NCBI RefSeq assembly: GCF_001676705.1
Contig: NZ_CP016170.1
Span: 1,178,001 to 1,242,000 of the forward strand
Source of the DNA: Bordetella bronchialis
GTDB taxonomy: Bacteria; Pseudomonadota; Gammaproteobacteria; Burkholderiales; Burkholderiaceae_B
Reading direction: 5' to 3'
Length of the DNA stretch: 64,000 nt
In this document: one piece after another, positions 48,823 to 61,833 of the stretch
How the letters are laid out: every line of letters starts with the position of its first letter
How positions within the stretch are numbered: position 1 is the first letter of the stretch
Made by a program: the position numbers and the translations under genes
The notes under the pieces: generated by a model
What the model was told of the DNA's origin: nothing
Seen by the model: only the letters and a program-made list of their open reading frames with translations
The model's database searches: none

Positions 48823-50283
48823 TCAGGCCTGCAGCGGCAGGGTGATTTCCACGCACAAGCCGCCCCCCGGCGCCGTGCCCAGCGTCAGGCTTCCGCCATG
48901 GGCGCGGGCGATGGCGTCGGCCAGGGCCAGTCCCAGGCCCACATTGCCGGTGCGGGTACGCGCATCGTCCAGCCGGGCGAAGGGGCGCAGCGCCTCGGCC
49001 CGCCGGTCGGCGGGGATGCCGGCGCCATGATCCGAGACCGACAGCACGGCCTTGCCGTCCTGTTCGGCCAGCGATACCTCGATCGGCGGCGCGCCGTGGT
49101 GCAGCGCATTGGCCACCAGGTTGTCGAGCAGGCGCGCCAGCGCGACCGCGTCGCCTTGCACGGTCATGGGTTGATCGCTGTCGATGCGCAAGGTCACCGG
49201 CGAGCCCGCGCCCTGCCAACCCTGCACCCGTTCGGCCAGCCATTCGCCCAGCGGCACGGGCGCATAGCGGTAGCCTGCCGGATCCGTGCCGCGCACGAAG
49301 CCGATGAACTGGTCCACCATATATTGCATGTCGCGCAGGTCCTTGCGCAGCCCTTCCGTCAGGGCCGCGTCGTCCGACATTTCGATGCGCAGCCACATGC
49401 GCGACAGCGGCGCCTTCAAGTCGTGCGGCAGGCCGGCCAGCAGGGTGCGCCGCACGGATTCGGATTCCTGCAGGGCATCCAGCATCGCGTTGAAGCGCTC
49501 GCCCAGCACCCGCGTTTCGTGCGGGCCGGAGGGCTCCACGCGCTGCGGCTGCCCGGCGGCCAGTTTGTCCGCGGCCTCGGCCAGCCGGGTGATGGGCCGC
49601 GTGATGTGCCACGAAAAGCCGCCGGCCAGTATCAGCACCACGCCGAACACGGCCAGCCAGGTAATGATCATGGGCGTGGCCAGCGGCGGATCCAGGCGGT
49701 CCAGCGGGATCACCAGCCACTCCCGCAATTGCGGCGTGTCCTCGCTGGTGGGGTTGGGGGCCAGCGAGATGAAAACCTCGGGGCGGGGCCCGCGCGAGAG
49801 GGCGACCCGGGTGCCGTCGTTCAGCCGCTCGTTCAACTGGCGCACCAGGCCGCGCAGGTCGCGGCGGATATCGTCGGGGCCATCCGGGCGGGTGCGGCGG
49901 TATTCCCGCATTTCCGCCAGCCTGGCATCGCGTTCGCCGGTGGACGGACCGTCGCGCGGGGGCGGCGGCGGCAGTCCGCCGCCATGGAAACGCGCCAGCT
50001 GGGCCTCGGCGGGCAAGGTGCGCGCCCACAAATGCCATTGGCCGCCGGAGGCATCGCGCACGAAACCGGCGCGGTCTTCGGCCGGGACTTCCGACACCGC
50101 CGCGCGCAGCGTGCGTATCGTGGTGACGATGTAGTCCATGACCACGTCGTCGACGAAGCGATGGCGGTAGTGCGAGCCCACGGCCAGCGTGCCGGCCTGG
50201 GCCACCAGCATGCAGCCCAGGACCAGCAGGATCAGGCGGGTACGCAGCGAATGCGGCAGCAGGGACCTGGGCGAGAACTTCAT
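48823..50283 (-). CDS. Sensor histidine kinase (EnvZ-type)
   Basis: 486 residues from MKFSPRSLLP. Membrane helix about 14-35, periplasmic domain with a Pro-run (GGGLPPPPPRDG) and Arg/Asp-rich middle, second helix about 200-222, HAMP, phospho-acceptor His in LLAGLPHDLKAPLSRMWLRI (about 287), and ATPase domain with LLDNLVANALHHG and GNVGLGLALADAIARAHGG. LPHDL-A-PLSR is the RstB/EnvZ-like H-box. The start overlaps the response-regulator stop by one base. Confidence 0.92.
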   Translation of the reverse strand: MKFSPRSLLPHSLRTRLILLVLGCMLVAQAGTLAVGSHYRHRFVDDVVMDYIVTTIRTLRAAVSEVPAEDRAGFVRDASGGQWHLWARTLPAEAQLARFHGGGLPPPPPRDGPSTGERDARLAEMREYRRTRPDGPDDIRRDLRGLVRQLNERLNDGTRVALSRGPRPEVFISLAPNPTSEDTPQLREWLVIPLDRLDPPLATPMIITWLAVFGVVLILAGGFSWHITRPITRLAEAADKLAAGQPQRVEPSGPHETRVLGERFNAMLDALQESESVRRTLLAGLPHDLKAPLSRMWLRIEMSDDAALTEGLRKDLRDMQYMVDQFIGFVRGTDPAGYRYAPVPLGEWLAERVQGWQGAGSPVTLRIDSDQPMTVQGDAVALARLLDNLVANALHHGAPPIEVSLAEQDGKAVLSVSDHGAGIPADRRAEALRPFARLDDARTRTGNVGLGLALADAIARAHGGSLTLGTAPGGGLCVEITLPLQA

Positions 50284-50984
50284 CACGGCGAGAAGCGATA
50301 GCCGATGCCCCATACGGTCTGGATCCAGCGCGGCTGCTTGGGGTCGTCCTCGATGGCCCGGCGCAGGCGCAGGATGGCGATGTCGATGGCGCGGTCGTTG
50401 CGCTCGCCGGCATCGTCGTCGCGGGCCAGCGCCAGCAGGCGTTCGCGCGACAGCGGTTTGCCGGCGTTGCGCACCAGCGCTTCCAGCAGGTTGATTTCGC
50501 CACCGGTCAGCTTGACGGCCACGCCATCGCGCAGCAGCTGGCGGGTGGCGGGTTCGAAGACGAAAGGACCGAAGTTGACCGGCGCATCGCGCGTCAGGGC
50601 CGACGGCCCTTTCTTGCGGCGCAGGACGGCCTCGATGCGGGCCAGCAGTTCGCGCGGGTCGAAAGGCTTGCCCAGGTAGTCGTCGGCGCCCGCTTCCAGG
50701 CCGATGATGCGGTCCACGGCTTCGTCGCGCGCCGTCAGCAGGATGACGGGGATGTCCTCGCCCTGTTCGCGCAGGCGGCGGCAGGCGTCGGCGCCGTCGC
50801 CGCCCGGCAGCATGCGGTCCAGCACCAGGAGGTCGGGCGCGTAGCGGGCGATGCGGGCCGGCAGGTCGGCCGCGTCGGGCGCCAGCAGCGTGTCGTAGCC
50901 ATGGCGGTTGAGGTAGTCGGCCAGCAATTGCCGCAGGGCAGGGTCGTCGTCGACGACCAGCAGTTTGGTATGAGGCGTTTCCAT
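50283..50984 (-). CDS. OmpR-family response regulator
   Basis: 233 residues. Receiver domain with acidic cluster VVDDDPALRQ, phospho-acceptor Asp56 (LVLDRMLPGGDG) and Lys in GKPFDPREL; winged-helix output domain about 135-233 ending WIQTVWGIGYRFSP. It belongs with the downstream kinase and was probably named OmpR in relatives. Direct GAAAT repeats lie 42-63 bp before its start. Confidence 0.94.
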   Translation of the reverse strand: METPHTKLLVVDDDPALRQLLADYLNRHGYDTLLAPDAADLPARIARYAPDLLVLDRMLPGGDGADACRRLREQGEDIPVILLTARDEAVDRIIGLEAGADDYLGKPFDPRELLARIEAVLRRKKGPSALTRDAPVNFGPFVFEPATRQLLRDGVAVKLTGGEINLLEALVRNAGKPLSRERLLALARDDDAGERNDRAIDIAILRLRRAIEDDPKQPRWIQTVWGIGYRFSP

Positions 50985-51025
50985 GTCCGCATATTGCGAG
51001 GCCGGGGCCCCGCGGGCAAGGGGAG

Positions 51026-51047
51026 GAAATGGACTGAAATTGGAAAT
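51026..51047. promoter_or_regulatory. GAAAT direct repeats, possible OmpR-type operator
   Basis: GAAAT occurs at 51026-51030, 51036-51040 and 51043-51047; the first two are one helical turn (10 bp) apart, as for OmpR-class half-sites. A longer view is GGAAATGGAC (51025) and GGAAATCGAC (51042). Lies in the divergent region between the response regulator and the beta-barrel gene. Confidence 0.4.
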
Positions 51048-51062
51048 CGACCGGAACTATAC

Positions 51063-51076
51063 GGCACGCGCGTGCC
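51063..51076. repeat. 14-bp perfect palindrome
   Basis: GGCACGCGCGTGCC is self-complementary and lies in the same divergent region, 122 bp before the beta-barrel gene start. It may be a regulator site or chance in GC-rich DNA. Confidence 0.4.
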
Positions 51077-51198
51077 CGGGCCCGATTAAAATGGCGCGTT
51101 CCGGGAGGGGGACGATTTGTAACGACCGGGGGCGCCTCCTGTGGCCAGACCTGCCGCGAGCCTGACGGCGACCCCCACCACCCGCGGAACCAGGCCTT

Positions 51199-52548
51199 AT
51201 GCATGTTTTCGTCCGGCGGCACGCATCCCGCGCCGCCCTAGTCGCCGTGTCGGCTTGCTGCGTCCACCCCGGCGCGCTGGCCGCCCCGGCCATACCGGTT
51301 TCCAGTACCGTCTTGTCCGCGCCGGGCGCCGCCGATCCCGCGCGGGGGCCGGTGTTGCTCGCCCAGGCCGGGCGCGGGCTGGGCGTGCTCGCGCCCGCGC
51401 TGCCCATGCCGGTCAAGCCTCCCGGGGCGGTCGACATCACCGCCGAACTGCTTCCCTGCCAACCGGCATCCCAGGGCGAAGCGCCGCCATCCCCGGCGGG
51501 CGATCCCGCGTCCGGCCAGGGCGAAGGCGGCGCCGAGGTTCCGCCCGCCGAACACCCATCCACCCCGGAACCGGGCACGGCATCGGCCGACGGCGCGCCG
51601 CTGGACTGCGCCGTCGTCCCCACCGCCGCCGGGAACGCCGCCGACGCGGCCATGGACGGCCTGGCCCTGGACTACGTGCCGCCGCCCCCCGGCACCACGC
51701 CGGTCAAATGGGGACGGCCCGTGGGCACGCCCAAGCCCTGGTTCGCCGGCGTTTCCCCGCAGGGCGGGATGCAGCTCGGCGACCGCAGCCTGACCTACCG
51801 CAGCGTCGATGGTCCGTCCGTCACGCTGGGCAGCCTGACGCCTTTCTCGCCCGCCTGGAGCAGCGCGGCCACCATAGGCGGCGTGCAGGTTTCCAACCTG
51901 AAGACAAGCAGCGATACCACGGTGCCGGAAGGCAGGCTGGGCTATTCCTCGGTCTGGGGACGCATCAACAACACGGATCCCGCCCTCACGGCGGGCGCCG
52001 TCCAGTATGGCGCGCCGGCTGGCAGCAATAGCGTGCGCTACGGCCTGACGCCCGACGTCACGCTGGAGGGCCAGGTGCAAAGCGCCCGCGCCCTGACGAC
52101 TACCGGGCTGGGCACGACGTATTCGCTGGGGCAGTGGGGAACGCTGCAGGGCGGCGCGACGCAAAGCCATTTCGAAACCGACCAGGGCTGGCGCTACAGC
52201 CTGGGCTACAACGTCAGGGTGTTCGATTCCGTGAAGCTGGGCTATGCCAACGAGATGACTAGCAGCGGCTATGGCGATCTCTCCAGCTACCAGGACGGCG
52301 CGACCGCCACGCGCCAATGGCGCGACAATTTCTCCGCCGGCGTGCCCATCAGCGGCTGGGGCGAGTTCAGCGGCACGTATTCCGGCTTGCGCGACACCAG
52401 CGGGGAAATGCTGGAGCGCCGGTACGGGATTTCGCAGAGCATGATGCTCTCGCCCAATGTGCGGCTGGCGGTGGGCGCGGACCACGATGTCATCAGCGGC
52501 GATTACGGCCTGAATATGCAGCTGACCATGCCGCTGGGGGGACGATAG
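51199..52548 (+). CDS. Outer-membrane beta-barrel protein with usher-like C-terminal region
   Basis: 449 residues. An Ala-rich signal peptide (about 1-28, ending GALAA) is followed by a Pro/Ala/Gly-rich spacer (about 30-150) with two widely spaced Cys, and then about 290 residues of alternating beta-strand sequence. Strands such as NSVRYGLTPDVTLEGQVQ and GTTYSLGQWGTLQGGATQSH resemble the barrel strands of fimbrial ushers, but the usher plug and periplasmic domains are absent and no chaperone or pilin gene is nearby. Probably an orphan surface or export protein. Confidence 0.65.
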   Translation: MHVFVRRHASRAALVAVSACCVHPGALAAPAIPVSSTVLSAPGAADPARGPVLLAQAGRGLGVLAPALPMPVKPPGAVDITAELLPCQPASQGEAPPSPAGDPASGQGEGGAEVPPAEHPSTPEPGTASADGAPLDCAVVPTAAGNAADAAMDGLALDYVPPPPGTTPVKWGRPVGTPKPWFAGVSPQGGMQLGDRSLTYRSVDGPSVTLGSLTPFSPAWSSAATIGGVQVSNLKTSSDTTVPEGRLGYSSVWGRINNTDPALTAGAVQYGAPAGSNSVRYGLTPDVTLEGQVQSARALTTTGLGTTYSLGQWGTLQGGATQSHFETDQGWRYSLGYNVRVFDSVKLGYANEMTSSGYGDLSSYQDGATATRQWRDNFSAGVPISGWGEFSGTYSGLRDTSGEMLERRYGISQSMMLSPNVRLAVGADHDVISGDYGLNMQLTMPLGGR

Positions 52549-52651
52549 GGTGCCGTGCCGCCCCGCCGGGCGTGCCCGGGATGCCACGCCCGCCGCGGCA
52601 AGGGCCGCCCGTCCTTTAAAATGCCGCGCATGATGCTACCGGCTTTTCTTC

Positions 52652-54478
<1,827 letters not shown>

Positions 54479-54490
54479 GCCCGCCCTGCC

Positions 54491-54517
54491 GGCCGCCCGG
54501 CCGTGCCCGTGGCGGCC
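54491..54517. terminator. Convergent hairpin between recQ and ruvB
   Basis: A 7-bp stem GGCCGCC / GGCGGCC with a 13-nt loop fills most of the 45-bp gap between convergent stop codons. No T-run. Confidence 0.3.
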
Positions 54518-54523
54518 TGCTGC

Positions 54524-55597
<1,074 letters not shown>

Positions 55598-55728
55598 GAC
55601 GAATGCGGCGTGGATAGCCCGGCTATCGTACACCACCGTCCGTGCCGCCGTTCCCGGATGGCGGCACGCCGCGGCCTGAACTATCATCCTTCGGTTTTTC
55701 GCCACCGTCCCTTGCCGAGGAAACTTCC

Positions 55729-56694
55729 ATGTCCCGCGTATTGCCCACTTATGCCGACGTCGTCGCCGCCAGTGAAAGACTGGCAGGCGCGGCGCATCGC
55801 ACGCCCGTCCTGACTTCCACCACCGCCGATGCGCGGGCCGGCGCACGGGTTTTCTTCAAGTGCGAAAACTACCAGCGCATGGGGGCCTTCAAGTTCCGCG
55901 GCGGCTACAACGCGATCGCGCGGCTCACGCCGGAGCAGCGGCGCGCCGGCGTGCTGACGTTTTCCTCGGGCAACCACGCGCAGGCCATCGCGCTGGCGGC
56001 AAGGCTGCAGGGCGTCTCGGCCACCATCATCATGCCGCTGGACGCCCCCGCGGCCAAGCGCGCGGCCACGGAAGGCTATGGCGGCAAGGTCGTCACCTAC
56101 GACCGCTACAAGGAAGACCGCGAAGCTGTGGCGCGGCGCCTGCAGGCCGAGACCGGCGCCACGCTGATTCCGCCGTACGACCATTTCGACGTCATCGCGG
56201 GCCAGGGCACCGCGGCCAAGGAGCTTTTCGAGGAAGTCGGCGACCTGGACTATCTCTTCGTCTGCCTGGGCGGCGGCGGGCTGCTGTCGGGCTCCCTGCT
56301 GTCCGCGGCGGCGCTCAGCCCGTCGTGCAAGGTCTATGGCGTGGAGCCGGAAGCCGGCAACGATGGGCAGCAATCGCTGCGCGCCGGGCATGTGATTCCC
56401 ATTCCGACGCCCAAGTCCATCGCCGACGGCGCCCTGACCACGCACCTGGGCGAGCTGACGTTTCCCATCATCCAGAAGCACGTCACGGACGTCGTCACGG
56501 TCAGCGACGCGCAACTGGTGGATGCGATGAAGTTCTTCGCCGAACGGATGAAGATGGTGGTCGAGCCCACCGGCTGCCTGGGCGCGGCCGCCGTGCTGCA
56601 TCGGGCGGTGCCCCTGCGCGACGCGCGCGTGGGCGTGATCATCAGCGGCGGCAATGTGGACCTGAAGGCCTACGGCGGATTTCTGGCCTCCTGA
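55729..56694 (+). CDS. Threo-3-hydroxyaspartate ammonia-lyase / serine-threonine dehydratase-like
   Basis: 321 residues from [10 protein letters not shown] with GAGGAAAC before it. Fold type II PLP enzyme: PLP Lys55 in [26 protein letters not shown], the phosphate loop [10 protein letters not shown], and a C-terminal [11 protein letters not shown]. No C-terminal regulatory ACT domain, so it is not IlvA; length and sequence fit catabolic threonine dehydratase or threo-3-hydroxy-L-aspartate lyase (also serine racemase-like). Confidence 0.88.
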   Translation: MSRVLPTYADVVAASERLAGAAHRTPVLTSTTADARAGARVFFKCENYQRMGAFKFRGGYNAIARLTPEQRRAGVLTFSSGNHAQAIALAARLQGVSATIIMPLDAPAAKRAATEGYGGKVVTYDRYKEDREAVARRLQAETGATLIPPYDHFDVIAGQGTAAKELFEEVGDLDYLFVCLGGGGLLSGSLLSAAALSPSCKVYGVEPEAGNDGQQSLRAGHVIPIPTPKSIADGALTTHLGELTFPIIQKHVTDVVTVSDAQLVDAMKFFAERMKMVVEPTGCLGAAAVLHRAVPLRDARVGVIISGGNVDLKAYGGFLAS

Positions 56695-56768
56695 GCCTGG
56701 GCGCGCTTGCGCCAACCCCGGCCTGCGGCGCAGAATCGACCCTGTTTTGGATCGACCGGGAGTGGCGG

Positions 56769-57701
56769 ATGCGTATCCTTGTCATCGGCGGCAGCGGCTT
56801 CATCGGCCGTCACGTGGTGGCGCGCCTGGGCGTGGCCAAGCATCAGGTCCATGTGCCCACGCGGCTGTATGCGCGTGGGCGCGACCTGCAGGTCGTGCCC
56901 ACCGTGACCCTGTCGCAGTCGGACGTGCATGACGACGCGACGCTGGACCAGTTGCTGGCCGACTGCGACGCGGTCATCAATCTGGTCGGCATCCTGCATG
57001 ATGGCCGCGGACGTCCCTATGGCGGCGGTTTCGCGCGGGCCCATGTCGATCTGCCGCGCCGCATCGCCCAGGGCTGCGTGCGGCATGGCGTGCGGCGGAT
57101 GATACATATCAGCGCCCTGGGCGCGGATCCGGGCGGCCCCAGCATGTACCTGCGCTCCAAGGGCGATGGCGAGGCCGCCTTGCGCGAAGTCTTCGCCGCC
57201 GCCGATGGCCATGCGTGGACCATCGTGCGGCCTTCGGTCGTATTCGGGCACGACGACGACTTCACCAACCTGTTCGCGCGCCTGGCGCGCTGGCTGCCGG
57301 TGCTGCCGCTGGCGGGCGCGCACGCCCGCATGCAGCCGGTCTATGTGGAAGACGTGGCGGCCTCCATCGATGCCATGGTGGCCAATCCGCACACCTATGG
57401 CAAAGTCTACGAGCTGGCGGGGCCGCAGGTGCATACCCTTGGCGCCATCGCCGGCATGTGCGCCAAATGGAGCGGCCATCCGCGGCTGGTCGTCAACGTC
57501 CCCATGGGCCTGGGGCGTCTCCAGGCCGCGATGCTGGCCTGCCTGCCCGGCAAGCCGCTGATGACGCCGGACAACCTGGACAGCCTGAAGGTCGACAACA
57601 TCGCCCGCGAAGGCATGGCGCAAGAGCTGGGCATCGTGCCCACCGCCATGGAGGCCGTGGTGCCGGCTTACCTGGCGCACCCGCGGGCGCGCGGCGCCTG
57701 A
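56769..57701 (+). CDS. NAD(P)-binding protein, complex I NDUFA9-like
   Basis: 310 residues from MRILVIGGSGFIGRHVVARL, a Rossmann-fold extended SDR with the nucleotide loop GGSGFIG (residues 7-13). It then has INLVGILHDGRG, HISALGADPGGPSMYLRSKG, and IVRPSVVFGHDDDF. This is the atypical SDR group that includes the NDUFA9 accessory subunit; in bacteria such proteins are thought to act in quinone or respiratory-chain maintenance. The gene converges on ruvA. Confidence 0.88.
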   Translation: MRILVIGGSGFIGRHVVARLGVAKHQVHVPTRLYARGRDLQVVPTVTLSQSDVHDDATLDQLLADCDAVINLVGILHDGRGRPYGGGFARAHVDLPRRIAQGCVRHGVRRMIHISALGADPGGPSMYLRSKGDGEAALREVFAAADGHAWTIVRPSVVFGHDDDFTNLFARLARWLPVLPLAGAHARMQPVYVEDVAASIDAMVANPHTYGKVYELAGPQVHTLGAIAGMCAKWSGHPRLVVNVPMGLGRLQAAMLACLPGKPLMTPDNLDSLKVDNIAREGMAQELGIVPTAMEAVVPAYLAHPRARGA

Positions 57702-57716
57702 ATCGCGGCAAGCGGC

Positions 57717-57753
57717 GCGCGCCGCCTGGATCGGCACCCGGGTCGCGGCGCGC
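57717..57753. terminator. Convergent hairpin between the NDUFA9-like gene and ruvA
   Basis: A 9-bp stem GCGCGCCGC / GCGGCGCGC with a 19-nt loop lies in the 55-bp convergent gap. No T-run; a weak or factor-assisted terminator for one or both strands. Confidence 0.35.
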
Positions 57754-57756
57754 CGT

Positions 57757-58329
57757 TCAGCGCACCAGCGCCTTCAGGGCCTGGCGGATGCCATCCGATA
57801 CGCCGACGCCTTCCGGCAAGGTCTTGAGCGCGGCCAGGGATTCTTTTTCCGAGTAGCCCAGGGCCAGCAGGGCATTCAGGATGTCGGATTGATTGTCCGA
57901 TACCGCATGCGGCGTGGCGCCGATGTCCGCGCCCAGCTTGCCGCGCATTTCCAGCAGCAGGCGCTCGGCGGTCTTCTTGCCTATGCCCGGCACGCGCGTC
58001 AGCCGCCCCGATTCCTGCAGCGTGATGGCTTGCGCCAGGTCCGCCACCGACAGTCCCGACAGCACGGACAGCGCGGTGCGGGCGCCGATGCCGCTGACCT
58101 TGACCAGTTCGCGGAAGGCGGCGCGTTCGGCCACGGTGGCGAAACCATAGAGCAGGTGGGCGTCCTCGCGCACCGTCAGGTGCGTATACAGCGAAACGCG
58201 CGCGCCGTTCTCGGGCAGGGCGTACAGCGTGCTCATGGGCACGTCGACGTCGTAGCCCACGCCATTGACGTCCACGCATACCGTGGGCGGGGATTTCTCG
58301 ATAAGGGTGCCGGTGATTCGTCCGATCAT
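57757..58329 (-). CDS. ruvA: Holliday junction DNA helicase RuvA
   Basis: 190 residues from [22 protein letters not shown]-fold domain I (1-65), helix-hairpin-helix pair in domain II ([15 protein letters not shown] and [20 protein letters not shown]), and the flexible-linked RuvB-contact domain III at the C-terminus. It targets RuvB to Holliday junctions. Starts 13 bp after the ruvC stop. Confidence 0.96.
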   Translation of the reverse strand: MIGRITGTLIEKSPPTVCVDVNGVGYDVDVPMSTLYALPENGARVSLYTHLTVREDAHLLYGFATVAERAAFRELVKVSGIGARTALSVLSGLSVADLAQAITLQESGRLTRVPGIGKKTAERLLLEMRGKLGADIGATPHAVSDNQSDILNALLALGYSEKESLAALKTLPEGVGVSDGIRQALKALVR

Positions 58330-58342
58330 GTGGGTCGTTCGC

Positions 58343-58894
58343 TTATCCCGCCAGGCGTCCGCCGCGCAGGCGCATGCGCGCGCGGCCCGGAGCCAGCGGA
58401 TGTTTAAGGGCCGCCAGCCGGTCGGCGAGCGGTCCGACGTGCGCATGGCAGATCGCGCAGGCCAGGGCGTCGGCCGAGTCCGGGGCCGGCAGGCCGTCCA
58501 GCGCCAACAGGTGGCGCACCATCTCCTGCACCTGTTCCTTGGCCGCGCGGCCCGTGCCTACGACCGACTTCTTGATCTGCAGCGCCGTGTATTCGTGCAC
58601 CGCCAGGCCGCTGTCGGCCATCGCGCAAAGCGCGGCGCCGCGCGCCTGCCCCAGCAGCAGCGTGGACGCCGGATTGGTATTCAGAAACACGATTTCCAGC
58701 GCCGCGACATCCGGCCGCGTGTCGCGCACGATGTCGCGCAGGTTGTCCAGGATGACCTTCAGGCGATCCGCCAGCGCGTTGGCGGGCGGCACGACCACCG
58801 TGCCGCTGGCCACGTAGCGCAGGCGGGAGCCTTCGGCGTCGATGACGCCGAAGCCGGTGCGGCGCAGGCCGGGATCGACGCCCAGGATGCGCAT
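58343..58894 (-). CDS. ruvC: Crossover junction endodeoxyribonuclease RuvC
   Basis: 183 residues from [19 protein letters not shown]; the ATG overlaps the purH stop (ATGA). RNase H-like fold with acidic catalytic residues Asp7, Glu in [11 protein letters not shown], and the Asp pair in [14 protein letters not shown]. It resolves Holliday junctions. Translational coupling to purH and the ruvA neighbour are typical for Burkholderiales. Confidence 0.97.
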   Translation of the reverse strand: MRILGVDPGLRRTGFGVIDAEGSRLRYVASGTVVVPPANALADRLKVILDNLRDIVRDTRPDVAALEIVFLNTNPASTLLLGQARGAALCAMADSGLAVHEYTALQIKKSVVGTGRAAKEQVQEMVRHLLALDGLPAPDSADALACAICHAHVGPLADRLAALKHPLAPGRARMRLRGGRLAG

Positions 58895-60483
58895 CAGTGG
58901 CGGAAATGCCGGGTGCCCGTCAGCACCATGGCGATGCCATGTTCGTCGGCCGCCGCGATGACTTCGTCGTCGCGCACGCTGCCGCCGGGCTGGATCACGC
59001 AATCGGCGCCCGCCGCGACGACCACGTCCAGGCCGTCGCGGAAGGGGAAGAACGCGTCGGACGCCACGGCCGAGCCGCGCAGCGTCAGCCCCGCGTTTTC
59101 GGCCTTGATGGAAGCGATGCGCGCGGAATCGACGCGGCTCATCTGGCCGGCGCCCACGCCCAGCGTCATGCCGTCGGCGCAGAACACGATGGCGTTGGAC
59201 TTGACGTACTTGGCGACCTTCCAGGCGAACAGCATGTCGTGCATCTGCTGTTCCGTGGGCTGCTTGCGCGTCACGACCTTCAGCGCATCGGTCGCCACGG
59301 CCAGGGCGTCCGGCGTCTGCACCAGCCAGCCTCCGCCCACGCGCTTGACGTCGAAGGCGTTGTGGCCGGCGCCCGTGGGCACTTCCAGCACGCGCACGTT
59401 CTTCTTCTTGGCCAGCAGCGCCAGCGCGGCGCCGTCATAGGCGGGCGCCAGCAGGACCTCCAGGAATTGTTCGCTGACGGCCTCCGCCATGGCGGCGTCC
59501 ACCGGGCGGTTGAAGGCGATGATGCCGCCGAAGGCCGAGGTGGGATCGGTCTTGAAGGCCTTGCGGTAGGCCTCCAGCGCATGCTCGGCCACGGCGACGC
59601 CGCAGGGATTGGCATGCTTCACGATGACGCAGGCCGCGCTGTCGAAGGTGCGCACGCACTCCCAGGCCGCGTCGGCGTCGGCGATGTTGTTGTACGACAG
59701 CTCTTTGCCCTGCAACTGGCGATAGTTGCCCAGCACGCCGGCGGGACGCTGCGGATCGACGTAAAACGCCGCCGACTGGTGCGGGTTTTCGCCGTAGCGC
59801 AAGGCCTGCTGCTGGCGGATCTGGATGGTCAGCGTCTCGGGCCAGGGATGGCGCGACGGCGCGGCGTCCTGGGCGGGCGCGGTGTCGGCCAGGCTGCTCA
59901 GGTAGGCGGCGATGGCGCCGTCATACGCGGCGGTGTGCGCGTACACCTTGGTGGCCAGCGCCAGGCGCAAGGCGTACGAGGTCGTGCCGCTGGCGTCGAT
60001 CTCGGCCAGCACGCGGGTGTAGTCGGCCGGGTCGATCACGACCGTCACGCCGCCGGCCTCGGTGCCGTGGTTCTTGGCGGCCGCGCGCAGCATCGCCGGG
60101 CCGCCGATGTCGATGTTCTCGACCGCGTCCGCGAAGGTGCAGCCTTCGCGGGCCACGGTCTCGCGGAAGGGATACAGGTTGACGACCAGCATGTCGATGC
60201 GGTCGATGCCCTGGTCGCGCAGCGTCGCCATGTGGGCGTCGCTGTCGCGGCGCGCCAGCAGGCCGCCGTGGATCTTGGGATGCAAGGTCTTGACGCGGCC
60301 GTCCAGGATTTCGGGCGAGCCGGTATGCGCGGCCACTTCGGTCACCTGCAGGCCGGATTCGGCCAGCAGCTTGGCGGTGCCGCCGGTGGACAGCAGGCGC
60401 ACGCCGCGCGCCGCCAGCGAGCGCGCGAATTCAACAATACCGGTCTTGTCGGAGACCGAGAGCAGGGCGGTTTCGATTTTCAT
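58894..60483 (-). CDS. purH: Bifunctional AICAR transformylase / IMP cyclohydrolase
   Basis: 529 residues from [21 protein letters not shown]-terminal MGS-like IMP cyclohydrolase domain (about 1-200; [44 protein letters not shown]) and C-terminal AICAR formyltransferase domain ([40 protein letters not shown]). Catalyses the last two steps of IMP synthesis using 10-formyl-THF. 47 bp downstream of fis. Confidence 0.97.
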   Translation of the reverse strand: MKIETALLSVSDKTGIVEFARSLAARGVRLLSTGGTAKLLAESGLQVTEVAAHTGSPEILDGRVKTLHPKIHGGLLARRDSDAHMATLRDQGIDRIDMLVVNLYPFRETVAREGCTFADAVENIDIGGPAMLRAAAKNHGTEAGGVTVVIDPADYTRVLAEIDASGTTSYALRLALATKVYAHTAAYDGAIAAYLSSLADTAPAQDAAPSRHPWPETLTIQIRQQQALRYGENPHQSAAFYVDPQRPAGVLGNYRQLQGKELSYNNIADADAAWECVRTFDSAACVIVKHANPCGVAVAEHALEAYRKAFKTDPTSAFGGIIAFNRPVDAAMAEAVSEQFLEVLLAPAYDGAALALLAKKKNVRVLEVPTGAGHNAFDVKRVGGGWLVQTPDALAVATDALKVVTRKQPTEQQMHDMLFAWKVAKYVKSNAIVFCADGMTLGVGAGQMSRVDSARIASIKAENAGLTLRGSAVASDAFFPFRDGLDVVVAAGADCVIQPGGSVRDDEVIAAADEHGIAMVLTGTRHFRH

Positions 60484-60530
60484 GATAAGGGTCGGGAAAG
60501 CGCAAGCGGGTCGCGGGCGATGAAGAGGAA

Positions 60531-60770
60531 TCAAACCTGGATGTTGTGCGCGAGCAGCTTCTTGCGCAAGGTATTGCGCGTGATGCCCAGCATTTCGGAA
60601 GCGCGCGACTGATTGCCGCCGGCCCGTTCCATCGCCATCTCGAGGACCGGCCGTTCAACGCAGCGCATCACCATTTCCCACATGTCGTGGGGCTCGGCGT
60701 CGCCCAGGTCCTCGAAATAGCGCTCCAGGCTGGCGCGCACGCATTCTTCCAAACCATCTTTTTTACTCAT
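60531..60770 (-). CDS. fis: Fis-family DNA-binding protein
   Basis: 79 residues from [10 protein letters not shown]. It is shorter than E. coli Fis (98) but has the same architecture: an N-terminal dimerisation helix pair and a C-terminal helix-turn-helix [20 protein letters not shown]. It bends DNA and adjusts ribosomal and housekeeping gene expression. The dusB-fis pair (37 bp apart) is the widely conserved arrangement, supporting the assignment. Confidence 0.93.
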   Translation of the reverse strand: MSKKDGLEECVRASLERYFEDLGDAEPHDMWEMVMRCVERPVLEMAMERAGGNQSRASEMLGITRNTLRKKLLAHNIQV

Positions 60771-60807
60771 GTTGAGGCACAACTATTTTTGTTTATGTGA
60801 CTGGCGC

Positions 60808-61833
60808 TCAGGCTGCCAGCAGGGTTTGCGCGCGGTCGGCCTGCCCAGGCCGGCCGTCGCGCGGGAAATGGTCGAACCAGGCACCGACGGCGCGCGCCTG
60901 CGCGGCGGTCTCGTCGATGCGATTCATTTCGGCACGGAATGCCTCGGCGCCGGGCAGCCCGTCGACATACCAGCCGATGTGCTTGCGCGCCGTCCGCACG
61001 CCGGTGTGTTCGCCGTAGAAGCGGTAGTGGTCGTCCAGGTGCTCGAGCAGCAGGTCGCGCATTTCGCCGTAGGTCGGCGCGTCGAGCCGGACGCCGGTGC
61101 GCAGGTAGTGGTCGATTTCCCGGAATATCCACGGGCGGCCCTGGGCGGCCCGACCGATCATCACGGCATCGGCGCCAGTGTAGTCCAGGACGAAGCGCGC
61201 CTTTTCGGGGCTGTCGATATCGCCGTTGGCCACGACCGGGATGCGGATGGCGGCCTTGACGGCGCGGATGGTGTCGTATTCGGCCTGGCCGGTGTACAGA
61301 TCGGCGCGCGTGCGCCCGTGCAGGGTCAGGGCGGCGATGCCGGCGTCTTCGGCCATTCGCGCGATGCGCAGGGCGTTGCGGTTTTCGCGGTCCCAGCCGG
61401 TGCGGGTCTTCAGCGTGACCGGCACGCCCAGCGGCGTGCAGGCGGCGACCACCGCGTCCAGGATGCGCGCCACCAGGTCTTCATGGCGCAGCAGCGCCGA
61501 GCCGGATGCCACATTGCATACCTTCTTGACCGGGCAGCCCATGTTGATGTCGATGATGCGCGCGCCTTTCGCGGCATTGAAGACCGCCGCCTCCGCCATC
61601 ATGGCCGGATCGGCGCCCGCGATCTGCACCGCGACCGGCGCGATTTCGCCGTCGTGGTTCAGGCGCCGCGACGTCTTGACGCTGTCCCACAGGCGCGGGT
61701 TGCTGGCCGCCATTTCGGACACCGCGTATCCCGCCCCCAGCCGTTTGCACAATTGGCGGAAAGGCCGGTCGGTCACGCCCGCCATGGGCGCGACCAGTAC
61801 GTTGTTGGGTAGGTTCCATGGGCCGATCTGCAT
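60808..61833 (-). CDS. dusB: tRNA-dihydrouridine synthase B
   Basis: 341 residues. FMN-dependent TIM barrel: PMAGVTDRPFRQLCKRLGAG, the catalytic Cys100 in DINMGCPVKKVCN, TLKTRTGWDRENRNAL, TLHGRTRADLYTG and MIGRAAQGRPWIF. It reduces specific uridines in the tRNA D-loop. A TAAAAT box lies 6 bp before the ATG on this strand, so the transcript may be leaderless. Followed by fis in one operon. Confidence 0.96.
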   Translation of the reverse strand: MQIGPWNLPNNVLVAPMAGVTDRPFRQLCKRLGAGYAVSEMAASNPRLWDSVKTSRRLNHDGEIAPVAVQIAGADPAMMAEAAVFNAAKGARIIDINMGCPVKKVCNVASGSALLRHEDLVARILDAVVAACTPLGVPVTLKTRTGWDRENRNALRIARMAEDAGIAALTLHGRTRADLYTGQAEYDTIRAVKAAIRIPVVANGDIDSPEKARFVLDYTGADAVMIGRAAQGRPWIFREIDHYLRTGVRLDAPTYGEMRDLLLEHLDDHYRFYGEHTGVRTARKHIGWYVDGLPGAEAFRAEMNRIDETAAQARAVGAWFDHFPRDGRPGQADRAQTLLAA

